Both the position numbers and the translations under genes were made by a program. Shown one piece after another: positions 8,089-16,959 of a DNA stretch of 35,841 nucleotides. Under the pieces are notes generated by a model. The model did not search any database. It had not been told where the DNA came from and saw nothing but the letters and a program-made list of their open reading frames with translations. Source of the DNA: Rhodothermaeota bacterium MED-G19 (GTDB taxonomy: Bacteria > Bacteroidota > Bacteroidia > Cytophagales > MED-G16); assembly GCA_002457315.1 (NCBI GenBank), contig NTKI01000015.1, positions 1 to 35,841 of the forward strand, in the 5' to 3' direction. The stretch's first letter is position 1. Every line of letters begins with the position of its first letter.

Positions 8089-9702
8089 TCAATACTTTTC
8101 AACACTTCCTTCCCAGTCTGGGTCTGCAGCTCCAATAAAATCTTCAGATATTTCATCATATTTAATAGCATGAACCCTACCAAATCTTGCGATTAAAGGT
8201 GTCATTTTATAAACAAAATTTATGCTATCTAGAGAATTCGAGAACCCCTTATCCCAGTCTAAATTTTTATGGTTTTCTATGTGTACAGTATCTGTCTCTG
8301 GAAATACTCTACCTGTAGACAATGCATTAAAAAGATTCATTTTTCTATCTATCACATTACTGATAACCTGTGTAATAGCAGTAATAATTCTTGCACCTCC
8401 TGCAGCACCAAGGACTAAAAATAGATTTCCATTTTTAGTTATGATTGTAGGTGAAATATGAGAATTAGCTCTGTCACCAGGTTTATAGTCTCCTAAGTAT
8501 CCACCGAGAGTAACAGCATATATAAAGCCTAAGCCATCAGTTGCAACCTTAGAACCCATTAATGGTCCAACAGTCTGAGTAAGTGATACAGCGTATCCAT
8601 CTTTATCTGCTGTAGATAAATGTGTGGTGTGTCCAATCTTAGCAACCCACTCCCCAATTTTAAAATTATCAGAACCAAAAGCAAAACCGTTATTATAGAG
8701 TATTTTATTTGCTTGTTTTTTAGCATATTCTTTTGACAAAATTAAATTAAGAGAATCATAATTATTTTGAATTGGTCTATCTTGATAAGCTAGTCTTGTT
8801 ATATCAGAAAATAATTTTACCCATTCAGAATCATTTAAATTTTCTATATCAAAATTTTCTAAAATATTCAAAATTTCTATTGTTATTGCACCATAAGAAG
8901 GAAGATATAATGTATTTATGTCATGATCCCTGTATGTACTTTTAAGAACTTTAGACTCAATAGCTTTATAATTTTTTAAGTCATTCATTGTTAATATTCC
9001 TCCATTTTCTTGAATGTCTTTAACCATTCTCTCTGCAACTTCACCAGAGTAAAATCCATCTTTACCTTTTTCTGCAATTGCTTTTAAAGTTTTGGAAAGA
9101 TCTTCTTGAATAAATAATTTTCCCTTCTTATATGTACTTCCTGTAGAATCTAAGAAATATTTTCTCGTCCCACCGAATTCCCCAATTATCTCTTCAACAT
9201 AGGCGTGTCTCATAGCTTCCCCTGGTAATAGTATAAAACCTTCTTTGGCATATGTAATAGCTGGTTGCATTACAGTCTTAAGAGGTAGTCTTCCATATTC
9301 CTCATTTAATTTAACTAAACCGGCAACAACTCCAGGAACTCCAATTGTAGAGTAACCATAAGAAGATTTTTTATGGGTAGTTGGATCATATAATTCTGGG
9401 ACTTGAGTGGAAGCGTCAATACCTCTAACTTCTCCATTAGGCAATGTAAAAATAACTTGCAATCTACCCCCTATACCGCTCATACTTGGCTCAACAACTG
9501 ACAATACAAAAGCAGATGCCACAGCAGCATCTATTGCATTACCTCCTAATCTCATCATCTCTACCCCAGCTTTTGATGCAAGTGGCTGGCCTGAACTTAC
9601 AATACCATCTTTAGATTTATCAAACTGAACATGAACATTTTTTTCATTTTCATGACAGGATAAAATACAAGTAAGAAAAAAAAGCAGAATTGTTTTTCTC
9701 AT
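8089..9702 (-). CDS. Gamma-glutamyltransferase-family Ntn-hydrolase lipoprotein with atypical substrate site
   Basis: 537 residues with a lipoprotein signal (CILSC, Cys16). The GGT fold is evident throughout: LASKAGVEMMRLGGNAIDAA, GVPGVVAGL, the autocleavage site GHTTHLS, and LGAAGGARII. Thr359 is the expected self-processing and catalytic residue. However, the Arg of the classical GGT motif (FREMAP in E. coli, which binds the gamma-glutamyl carboxylate) is replaced here by ASTQVP (Ser98). The NNQMDDF segment is replaced by an unrelated stretch, and the serine pair before SRI is alanine (AAGGARI). It may therefore act on something other than glutathione. The gene precedes the cyclotransferase gene by two bases. 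The fold is secure; activity is uncertain. Confidence 0.9.
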   Translation of the reverse strand: MRKTILLFFLTCILSCHENEKNVHVQFDKSKDGIVSSGQPLASKAGVEMMRLGGNAIDAAVASAFVLSVVEPSMSGIGGRLQVIFTLPNGEVRGIDASTQVPELYDPTTHKKSSYGYSTIGVPGVVAGLVKLNEEYGRLPLKTVMQPAITYAKEGFILLPGEAMRHAYVEEIIGEFGGTRKYFLDSTGSTYKKGKLFIQEDLSKTLKAIAEKGKDGFYSGEVAERMVKDIQENGGILTMNDLKNYKAIESKVLKSTYRDHDINTLYLPSYGAITIEILNILENFDIENLNDSEWVKLFSDITRLAYQDRPIQNNYDSLNLILSKEYAKKQANKILYNNGFAFGSDNFKIGEWVAKIGHTTHLSTADKDGYAVSLTQTVGPLMGSKVATDGLGFIYAVTLGGYLGDYKPGDRANSHISPTIITKNGNLFLVLGAAGGARIITAITQVISNVIDRKMNLFNALSTGRVFPETDTVHIENHKNLDWDKGFSNSLDSINFVYKMTPLIARFGRVHAIKYDEISEDFIGAADPDWEGSVEKY

Positions 9703-9739
9703 ATTAATTTATAAAACTCTAAAAGTTAAATAAATTAAT

Positions 9740-11059
9740 TTAATAATTCTTCATAACAAACCACTTCCAAAGTAGTTTATAAGTAATTTTTGATCCAGAA
9801 GTGAGGATACCTACCCTATAAATTCTTCCAGCAAACCAGAGAGCAAATAAAACAAATACTAATAAAAATATAATTGAAAGAAGAAGTTGCCAATCAGGAA
9901 CACCAAAAGGCAATCTTGCCATCATAAGGATTGGTGATGTGAAAGGAAACATACTTAAGAAGATTGAGGCATTACTTTCGGGGTTTTCTAATATTACTGA
10001 CATAAACATTAGACTAGCTATAATAGGGAGAGAGATTGGAAGTGTGAACTGACTAGCATCCTGCAAATTATCAACTGCAGAACCTATAGCAGCAAAAAAG
10101 GCTCCATACAAGAAGAATCCACCAGTAAAATAAATTAAAAATATAAAAATAATCTTATATACATCTATTGAAGAAAATAGCTCATAAATACCTGCTACCA
10201 TTTCTTTAGATTGATCTATTTCTTCTTGATTTCCAGGCACTTGAGTAGAGTTCATAGTATCAATTCCAAAATAAAGAGATGTTAAACTAGAAATTGAAAA
10301 AACTAAAATAATCCAGATAGATATCTGAGTAAAAGCTACGGCACCAACCCCAAGAACTTTCCCCATCATGAGTTGGGTTGGTTTAACTGATGATACAATC
10401 ACCTCAACAACTTTACTAGTTTTTTCATCTAATACACTTTGGAGAATGAAACTTCCATATATAAAAACAAACATATAGATTAAAAAACCATTAAAATATC
10501 CTAAACCAAACGCTAAACCAGAACTTGATTTACTAACACCCATTTCACTTCCATCTGAGCTAGTATTTTCTTCAACATTATATGTATCCATATTTACTCT
10601 TGTCTCTAACTTCTCTAGCGAAGATTTTTCTATATTAAGTTCCTTGATCTTTCTATCTTTAATCTTATTCTCTATTATATTTTCGATATCACCAACAAAA
10701 TCACTGCTAGGAACATTTTTAGAATAAAAATTAATGGGATCTGGATTATAGATATCTATTTTTGGTATAACTAATGCACCATAAATATCTCCGTTAAGAA
10801 TCTCTTCTTGCAAAGAATTTATATCTGAATTACTTAAGTACATATTATTATACCCAAATGAAATAGTATCTTCAATTAGTCCGGAGTTATCTAATACAGC
10901 TATTCTCCTTATCTCCTGTTCATCAGATTCTATTAATAATACAGCTATAAAGATGAATAATGGAAAAATCAATGGTGTGAGAAGAGTGGATAAAATAAAT
11001 GATTTCTTCTGAACTCTCTGTAAGTATTCTCTCTCAAAAATGATCCAAACTTTATTCAT
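9740..11059 (-). CDS. ABC transporter permease, NatB/ABC-2 type
   Basis: 439 residues. Predicted membrane segments lie near residues 20-45 and in a C-terminal block of five or so (about 185-210, 235-262, 305-330, 340-365, 385-410), with a large extracytoplasmic loop between. This layout, with MNKVWIIFEREYLQRVQKKSF at the start, is that of ABC-2 exporters such as NatB or YhaP. The gene starts inside the end of the ATPase gene (8-base overlap ATGAATAA), so it forms a tight pair with it. The substrate is unknown; NatAB exports sodium, but that cannot be assumed here. Confidence 0.9.
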   Translation of the reverse strand: MNKVWIIFEREYLQRVQKKSFILSTLLTPLIFPLFIFIAVLLIESDEQEIRRIAVLDNSGLIEDTISFGYNNMYLSNSDINSLQEEILNGDIYGALVIPKIDIYNPDPINFYSKNVPSSDFVGDIENIIENKIKDRKIKELNIEKSSLEKLETRVNMDTYNVEENTSSDGSEMGVSKSSSGLAFGLGYFNGFLIYMFVFIYGSFILQSVLDEKTSKVVEVIVSSVKPTQLMMGKVLGVGAVAFTQISIWIILVFSISSLTSLYFGIDTMNSTQVPGNQEEIDQSKEMVAGIYELFSSIDVYKIIFIFLIYFTGGFFLYGAFFAAIGSAVDNLQDASQFTLPISLPIIASLMFMSVILENPESNASIFLSMFPFTSPILMMARLPFGVPDWQLLLSIIFLLVFVLFALWFAGRIYRVGILTSGSKITYKLLWKWFVMKNY

Positions 11060-11966
11060 CTTTACCCCCTTGCTTCACTTTCATAATGAATATATCATTC
11101 ATATTTGGAATTTTTTCTTTAAATGAGATTATTTGAGTGTAACCTGAAACAACTTTAAATAGATCTTTATAAGACTTCTCACCTATTAAGCTTACCTCCG
11201 ACTCATAAATTCCATCAGATACTTTTTCTGTTTTAATAATAGAGTAAGTAGGGTCATTCTTTAACTTTTTATCATGGACAATCAGATAATTATCCGACTT
11301 ATATTTCATTTTTATTTGTTCTGTATCACCATCAAGTATCTTTCTAGAATTATTAATCATTGCTAACTGATCACATAACTCATCAACTGACTCCATCCTA
11401 TGAGTAGAAAAAATAATTGTTTTACCTTCTTCTTTAAGTCTCATAAGATTAGACTTTACAAGGTTCGCATTTATAGGATCAAAACCAGAAAATGGCTCAT
11501 CAAGAATTATAAGTTCTGGATTATGAAGGACAGTTGAAATAAACTGAACCTTCTGACTCATCCCTTTTGATAAATCTTCAATATTTTTATTCCACCAATT
11601 AGAAACCTCCAAGTTTTGAAACCAAGATTTTGCTGAGTCAATACACTGATTTCTGTTCAAACCTTTAAGTTTACCCATAAAAAGAAGAAAATCTCCCACT
11701 TTCATCTTCTTATATAAACCTCTCTCCTCTGGCATATAGCCAATCTTTCTGACATCATCATAGTTAATAGGTCTTCCATTAAGATAGATTTCACCATTAT
11801 CTTGATTTATAATTTGATTAATTATTCTAATCAATGATGTTTTACCAGCACCATTTGGACCCAATAATCCAAAAATACTTGACTTTTTAATTTCTAATGA
11901 AATATTGTCAAGGGCTTTATGATCTACGTAAGACTTACTTATATTTTTTACTGATAATACTGACAC
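11052..11966 (-). CDS. ABC transporter ATP-binding protein, NatA-like
   Basis: 304 residues. Walker A GPNGAGKTS near 37-45, Q-loop region YMPEERGLYKKMKVGDF, signature LSKGMSQKVQF, Walker B LIILDEPFSGFDP and the H-loop STHR are all present. The C-terminal 75 residues form the extra domain found in YhaQ/NatA-type ATPases. The start codon is GTG (11966-11964); no in-frame ATG is available nearby. The permease start overlaps the stop by eight bases. The pair forms an exporter with one ATPase dimer and the NatB-type permease. The substrate is unknown. Confidence 0.92.
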   Translation of the reverse strand: MSVLSVKNISKSYVDHKALDNISLEIKKSSIFGLLGPNGAGKTSLIRIINQIINQDNGEIYLNGRPINYDDVRKIGYMPEERGLYKKMKVGDFLLFMGKLKGLNRNQCIDSAKSWFQNLEVSNWWNKNIEDLSKGMSQKVQFISTVLHNPELIILDEPFSGFDPINANLVKSNLMRLKEEGKTIIFSTHRMESVDELCDQLAMINNSRKILDGDTEQIKMKYKSDNYLIVHDKKLKNDPTYSIIKTEKVSDGIYESEVSLIGEKSYKDLFKVVSGYTQIISFKEKIPNMNDIFIMKVKQGGKDE

Positions 11967-11970
11967 GCGG

Positions 11971-11978
11971 CAAATGTA
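11971..11978 (-). promoter_or_regulatory. Candidate -7 box for the ABC exporter genes
   Basis: The minus strand reads TACATTTG, matching TAnnTTTG, directly before the GTG start. Transcription would start about at the start codon, giving a leaderless message. No -33 element is visible; the box may be coincidental. Confidence 0.3.
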
Positions 11979-12006
11979 AATCTTTTATTTAAATAAAAAA
12001 TTTGTA

Positions 12007-12729
12007 CTAGAAAAATAATCTTAAAACCTTTTCTGGTAAGATTTTAATAAGTAATGAAATAATTTTCCAACGTCTGGTGATGTAAAGAACTTTACTTTTC
12101 CTATCAATGCCATCAGCTATTTGTTTACATGCCTTATCTAATGGCGCAACCCACAATAATTTATCCTTATTACCCATTAAAATATCAGTATCAACAAATC
12201 CAGGTCTAACATCAGTCAAAAATATTGGTAACTTAATTTTAGATGACTTAAATCTTAAACCCTGCAAATAATTTGCCTGAAAAGCTTTTGAGGCATTATA
12301 TGATGGAGCTATACCATTACCAATCTCTGAAGCAATTGAGCTAATATTTACAATATGACCTGATCCCTTTTTTACAAAATAGTTGTAGGCATGAGTAATA
12401 ACTTGTGTGAATCCTGAGACATTTAAATTGTTTACTTTTTTCTCTTTATTATAGTCTAATTCTTTGTTAATAATTCCAATTCCAGAACAATATATTATTA
12501 AATCAACCCCATCCAATTTGTTTATAAAATAATCTAATAAGACATCGTTTTTCTCTGTTGATGAATCGAAAACCTTTACTAGAACATTTTCTGGACTTAT
12601 TTTTTTTATTTCATCTAGTCTTTCCTCTCTCCTAGCAGAAATACCAATTTTATAATTTTTTTTTAAAAGTTCTAGAGATATACCCTTGCCAATACCAGAA
12701 GACGCGCCAATTATTATTGCTTTTTTCAT
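12007..12729 (-). CDS. Short-chain dehydrogenase/reductase
   Basis: 240 residues with a classical SDR Rossmann fold. The NAD(P)-binding GASSGIGKG motif is at 8-16, and SARREERL after the second strand (two Arg) favours NADP. Catalytic Ser130/131 (VNISSIAS), Tyr144 and Lys148 (YNASK) are present, followed by DVRPGFVDTDI. The C-terminus is hydrophobic (WKIISLLIKILPEKVLRLFF), possibly membrane-associating. The substrate is unknown. It lies 32 bases after the DUF285 gene and 40 bases before the ABC ATPase; operon membership is plausible but not shown. Confidence 0.93.
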   Translation of the reverse strand: MKKAIIIGASSGIGKGISLELLKKNYKIGISARREERLDEIKKISPENVLVKVFDSSTEKNDVLLDYFINKLDGVDLIIYCSGIGIINKELDYNKEKKVNNLNVSGFTQVITHAYNYFVKKGSGHIVNISSIASEIGNGIAPSYNASKAFQANYLQGLRFKSSKIKLPIFLTDVRPGFVDTDILMGNKDKLLWVAPLDKACKQIADGIDRKSKVLYITRRWKIISLLIKILPEKVLRLFF

Positions 12730-12761
12730 TTCTATTTTTTTATCAATTTAATTAATTATAA

Positions 12762-13937
12762 TTAGTTAGGATCACAGTTTAAAAAATTGGGCTTTGGTAA
12801 AACCCATGCTTCGGCACCTTCATAAAAGTCATCACAATTCTCAACATTATCAACATTCCAATTAGATAAATCTTGATTAAAGTATTTTGCTTCATAAAAC
12901 ATCTTTTCCATATTAGTTACATTTTTAACATTCCACTGTTTTAAATCTTGGTCAATATCTGTCCCATAAAACATTTCCTGCATATTTAATACATTAGACA
13001 CATCCCAAAGAGATACATCTGGATTAGCATAAAATGCTCCCCTAAATATTCTTTTCATACTTCTAACACTTGACACATCCCAGGAAGAAATATCAACATT
13101 TAAATTATATGAATGAAAAAATAAACCTTCCATATCTTCAACACTGCTAACATCCCACTTAGATATATCTTGGTCAAATCCATTTAAATTCCAGAATGTG
13201 AAATACATTAATTTCACATTACTTACATCCCAAGACTTCATATCAAAATTATCATTTATTTGACATGGAAGAGCGCAGAGAACATTTGTCTCCTCTAAAA
13301 AAGTTGTAACTAACTTATTGGTACTATTATATTTTGAAGGATTCAAACTTTTAATATGATCCCAATCTCGGATAATTTCTACATTATTTCCTTTAAACTT
13401 AACTACTTTTCCAATTGAATCAATAGCTTCATCAGTCGCTTTTAAAGTAACCCCATTTTCATCAAGGAATATTAGAGGACAACCATTACTAGAAACTGAT
13501 GTCAAAGAAGGAGTATTTGGGCATACATCTAATTCATTTACAATTCCATCGTTATCATAATCAGCTTGAAGACTTGAACAGCCATCGTTATTAACCAATT
13601 GACCTGGAGGAGTATCGTTACACTTATCAATGTCATCATTTATGCCATCTCCATCAGAGTCTTTCATCTTAAATTCAACATATATTAACTTATCCTCATT
13701 CATTACTACGGTGAGAATAGGATCATTACCTAACTCACTTCCTCCCCAACTAACAAACTCAAAATTCTCATTTGGGTATGCCTCAATAATAACTTCCTCT
13801 CCTGGGCTGAATGTTCCATTATATATATTTAATGTCCCACTTAAATCAGGAAATATTACGGTTTCTAATGAATAACTATCAATTTTTTCACAAGAAATTA
13901 TCAATAAAAGAGATATAGTTATAATCGTTATCCTCAA
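12762..13937 (-). CDS. Surface lipoprotein: Ca-binding TSP3-like repeats plus DUF285 (BspA-like) repeats
   Basis: 391 residues. The start is TTG (13937-13935); the encoded lipoprotein signal ends in IISC (Cys16). Residues about 35-90 look like a small beta domain of the InlB B-repeat or Flg_new type (GTLNIYNGTFSPGEEVIIEA, then FVSWGG). Residues 93-152 hold two thrombospondin type 3-like calcium repeats (DSDGDGINDDIDKC, DYDNDGIVNELDVCP). Residues 236-380 carry five full and one partial DUF285 repeats, each starting WDVSNV or WNVxNV and spaced 24-25 residues (Trp236, 261, 286, 311, 335, 360). Such repeats occur in Bacteroidota and Mycoplasma surface proteins of unknown or adhesive role. It follows the DUF5916 gene by six bases, so it is probably co-expressed with it. 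Confidence 0.85.
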   Translation of the reverse strand: MRITIITISLLLIISCEKIDSYSLETVIFPDLSGTLNIYNGTFSPGEEVIIEAYPNENFEFVSWGGSELGNDPILTVVMNEDKLIYVEFKMKDSDGDGINDDIDKCNDTPPGQLVNNDGCSSLQADYDNDGIVNELDVCPNTPSLTSVSSNGCPLIFLDENGVTLKATDEAIDSIGKVVKFKGNNVEIIRDWDHIKSLNPSKYNSTNKLVTTFLEETNVLCALPCQINDNFDMKSWDVSNVKLMYFTFWNLNGFDQDISKWDVSSVEDMEGLFFHSYNLNVDISSWDVSSVRSMKRIFRGAFYANPDVSLWDVSNVLNMQEMFYGTDIDQDLKQWNVKNVTNMEKMFYEAKYFNQDLSNWNVDNVENCDDFYEGAEAWVLPKPNFLNCDPN

Positions 13938-13943
13938 AATAAA

Positions 13944-16148
13944 TTATTTTATTAAATCAAACGAATGAGTATACTTAAGAGTTATCTGTTGACTATCTAA
14001 TTCATCAAGTGGATCAGTATCTTTAAGTAAATTAAAAACAACAAATAAACCTGTATTAGCATCATTAAGTAATCCAAATCTTGCATTAACAGAAATTAAA
14101 TTTGACACATTATTATATTGAATTAAACTTTGAATGAACATTCTAGGGTTAAACGAATAAGTTAATCTTAAACCGCTTATTAAAGCATTTAATTTATCAT
14201 AATCAAGTTTTATATTATTAGAGTTTATTGAAAGTGATGAACTAAACCTGTCTCCATATCTAACATTTAATGTGGCATTATTTGATACTTTAGATCCCCC
14301 AAAATATCCACCAAATGTGCTTCTTGTACTTAGTGATACTTTTTGGTTTTTATTTGTCATAAATACTAACTGAAACTCACTGTTATTATACTCACCTGAA
14401 TTGATCAATAAATTTGATATAGAAAAATCTTCAGAGACCCACTCTTTCCTCACATTATAACCAGTATGTATTTCTAAACCACTCTTCCAAACCCAATGTG
14501 TATCTATATGAGTATATGTTGTAACAATATTACCTTCTGAGTCAAAGTAATACCTCCCTGAAATATGTGGTCTATACTCAAGCAGTTTACTTTCTTCACT
14601 TACTCTTATAGTTCTAAATATTAAGAATTCAGGTTTTGTAAATGAACCTCTTTCTAAATAACCTACCTCTGGGTTAAATCCTTCTCCTACCTCAGATAAG
14701 GCTGCCAAAATATTCCATCTATTCCAATCATAATTTGCTGATAATTTAAAAGCATGATCTTCAGAGTCAATATTAGGTGAAGAACTTTTTGATAAAAATC
14801 CTGAAATTTTTGCTTTCTTGCCTATGCCCCATACCCCATCAATAGCAAAAATCCTATTGTAGTGATTAGAATCTGAATTCACATCACCTAAAACACTTTT
14901 CCCTATTAATGCAGCTCCAATTGATGATCTAGAATTATTAATATTATGATTTACTCTTGCTACATAATAATTATTTTTATTAATATCCATACTTTGTATT
15001 TCATCTGTTACCATTGACAAAAGACCAATATTCGTGCTTCCTACTTTACCAGATAACCTACCCCCACCAATTATTGGAACTACAGAACCATTATCTGAAA
15101 TCCCTATCTTTCTACTGAAAAAAAGGTCTATCTCACCAGGACTACCAACAGAAAATTGTCCGGCATTTTCAAGAAAAAATGATCTTTTTTCAGGGTAGAA
15201 AAGATTAAATCTATCAAGATTTACTTGCTGATTGTCTACCTCCGCCTGAGCAAAATCAGTATTATATGTAAGATCTAATGTCAAGGATGGTGTAATACTA
15301 TATTTTAAATCAGCTCCTAATTCTATATTAGAAGATGTATTATTATCTATAGAGTTATTTGTAAACTGAGTTAATCCATAAGGTAAGAATTTTAAGTTTC
15401 CAGGTTTTTTTAATGAAATTCCACTCATTTTCCCCGCAAGTGAAACCCTTTTTATACCAAAATTAAATCCAATAGGTAAAGGAGCCCAAAATGATATCTC
15501 ATTAGATTTACTAATATTTCTCTGAAAATTAATACCCCAACTTCTATTGTCTCCAGGACTAAACCTTAGCGAGTTTAATGGAATAGCAAATTCAGCACTC
15601 CATCCATAGTCACCAACTTCAGTCCTCACATCCCAAGAAGCATCCCAATTTAAATTTGTTCCTCCAATTACTCCTCCCTGTTGTCTTTGTGCATTTCTAT
15701 TACCAACTCCCTCATTATCAATCTGAGCATCATACTCCATTCCTGCTGAATTGGTTCCAAATAAAAATCCATTCTGTTGGTCATTATATGTATCAATAAT
15801 AAAAAGAAAACTATCATCATCATCAAGACTAGCATCTCTTCTAGAATCAGAAACTACTAATGTGTTTGGACTAGAATCATAACATACAACACCTATAAAC
15901 ATCATTGTTTTTGAAAATGCAATCTTAATATCTGTTTTCTCTGTTGAGGGTAGGCCAAATGAAGGTTTTGACTGAAGCATCGGACCCACAGTAGTTAAAT
16001 TTTTCCAAATGATATCTCCTAAAACATTACCATCTAGTTCAGGAGCATTTTCAATCATATTAGCTTTAAAAGATGGCCTATCTGGAAGATTTTCCATCTG
16101 GGAAAATGATATAAAAGGAATAAACAATAAGAAAAAAAAGTTTTTCAT
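13944..16148 (-). CDS. DUF5916 outer-membrane protein with carbohydrate-binding family 9-like N-terminus
   Basis: 734 residues. A signal peptide ends near residue 16 (FISFSQ). Residues about 25-220 form the CBM9-like sandwich typical of the family (LDGNVLGDIIWKNL; then DDDDSFLFIIDTYNDQQNGF; WGINFQRNISK). Residues about 230-734 are a DUF5916 beta-barrel: FYPEKRSFFLENAGQF, FFSRKIGI, GGRLSGKVG, and an ending in a terminal strand of alternating aromatics. It is thus an outer-membrane barrel with a ligand-binding periplasmic or surface domain. Its role is unknown; members often lie beside secreted peptidases. It begins 9 bases after the metallopeptidase-like gene stop and ends 6 bases before the DUF285 gene: a three-gene cassette. 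Confidence 0.9.
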   Translation of the reverse strand: MKNFFFLLFIPFISFSQMENLPDRPSFKANMIENAPELDGNVLGDIIWKNLTTVGPMLQSKPSFGLPSTEKTDIKIAFSKTMMFIGVVCYDSSPNTLVVSDSRRDASLDDDDSFLFIIDTYNDQQNGFLFGTNSAGMEYDAQIDNEGVGNRNAQRQQGGVIGGTNLNWDASWDVRTEVGDYGWSAEFAIPLNSLRFSPGDNRSWGINFQRNISKSNEISFWAPLPIGFNFGIKRVSLAGKMSGISLKKPGNLKFLPYGLTQFTNNSIDNNTSSNIELGADLKYSITPSLTLDLTYNTDFAQAEVDNQQVNLDRFNLFYPEKRSFFLENAGQFSVGSPGEIDLFFSRKIGISDNGSVVPIIGGGRLSGKVGSTNIGLLSMVTDEIQSMDINKNNYYVARVNHNINNSRSSIGAALIGKSVLGDVNSDSNHYNRIFAIDGVWGIGKKAKISGFLSKSSSPNIDSEDHAFKLSANYDWNRWNILAALSEVGEGFNPEVGYLERGSFTKPEFLIFRTIRVSEESKLLEYRPHISGRYYFDSEGNIVTTYTHIDTHWVWKSGLEIHTGYNVRKEWVSEDFSISNLLINSGEYNNSEFQLVFMTNKNQKVSLSTRSTFGGYFGGSKVSNNATLNVRYGDRFSSSLSINSNNIKLDYDKLNALISGLRLTYSFNPRMFIQSLIQYNNVSNLISVNARFGLLNDANTGLFVVFNLLKDTDPLDELDSQQITLKYTHSFDLIK

Positions 16149-16157
16149 AAGTAGAAG

Positions 16158-16925
16158 TTATTGAATTGGATACATATTAAAGTTTTGTTCATCAAAGTAT
16201 TTGATTCTATTAGGTATAGCCTCTTCTATTCTTTTCTTTAAGTCATCAGATATTCTATCAGATCTGTATCTTATTGCAAGGTAAGGCAAATAACTTTCTG
16301 CTATATCCTCTCTTATGGGATTATCTCTTGCATAATCAGATATAAACTCACAGTCCTTATCTTGAGCTTGTAACCACCCCTCAGACTCAGCATGGTAAGA
16401 ATCTAATGACGTGTGTGCTGCCTCATGGACAAGTGTCTCTTCTAATATCCCTTGATTTTCATAATTTTTTTCAGACCAGTCTGTATGAATTAAAAGATTA
16501 TTATTTCCTCCTCCAAATGGTTCGTCTCCTCTGTGGATCCACGATGTTTCAACATCTTTTCTCAGCTGTGTGGTTAGTCTACCTATGACCTCAGCATACT
16601 TTAATGCATATATCTGGGCATTTTCCCAGGTGCCAAATTCAGGATTAACTTGAATTTCAATTGTCAGTCCATCATCATAATCTGCAGGAAATAAAAATGG
16701 TTCAAGTGTAATCCATCCCGACCTCCTGTCGTACATCTGTCTACTTCCAGTACCCGCATAAGATAAGCTGACAAAAGTTGTGGGATCTTCTGGAGTTATA
16801 ATATCAGGATCAATAAAAATTGTACCACCAAAAGGAGGATTATAATTTTCATCACATAACTCAGGTTGAGCTGTTTTATCTTTTGAACAAGAGAAAATTA
16901 ATAGTAGAAGAATTAATCTTTTCAT
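16158..16925 (-). CDS. Putative zinc-metallopeptidase lipoprotein (HExxH)
   Basis: 255 residues with a lipoprotein signal (IFSC, Cys13). The key feature is LVHEAAHTSLD: HEAAH at 167-171 is a gluzincin-type HExxH motif (two zinc-ligand His and the catalytic Glu). About 35-40 residues later REDIAES provides Glu206/Glu210 as a likely third ligand. The spacing and the ISDYAR...EDIAE context recall lethal-factor-like metallopeptidases, though overall similarity is not obvious. No known family is recognised with certainty. It heads a cassette with DUF5916 and DUF285 genes. A secreted or surface protease is the natural inference. Confidence 0.75.
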   Translation of the reverse strand: MKRLILLLLIFSCSKDKTAQPELCDENYNPPFGGTIFIDPDIITPEDPTTFVSLSYAGTGSRQMYDRRSGWITLEPFLFPADYDDGLTIEIQVNPEFGTWENAQIYALKYAEVIGRLTTQLRKDVETSWIHRGDEPFGGGNNNLLIHTDWSEKNYENQGILEETLVHEAAHTSLDSYHAESEGWLQAQDKDCEFISDYARDNPIREDIAESYLPYLAIRYRSDRISDDLKKRIEEAIPNRIKYFDEQNFNMYPIQ

Positions 16926-16959
16926 TATTAGGTGTTAATCTAGTTATATTAGTAATTAT

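Noticed and set aside
8087-8092. TTG at 8092 as cyclotransferase start
   Set aside because: ATG at 8086 gives the usual short N-terminus (MEKLFSYGTL) and avoids overlap with the upstream stop.
8222-8461. Plus-strand open frame of 79 codons
   Set aside because: It is antisense to the conserved GGT-fold gene and lacks any family features.
11983-11998. Perfect 16-bp palindrome TTTTATTTAAATAAAA between the SDR and ABC genes
   Set aside because: It is entirely A/T in an AT-rich spacer and would form too weak a stem to be a terminator; likely chance.
12762-13260. Regular repeat that could suggest a CRISPR array or tandem DNA repeat
   Set aside because: The periodicity (about 75 bases) is at protein level (WDVSNV repeats); the DNA copies differ and there are no spacers.
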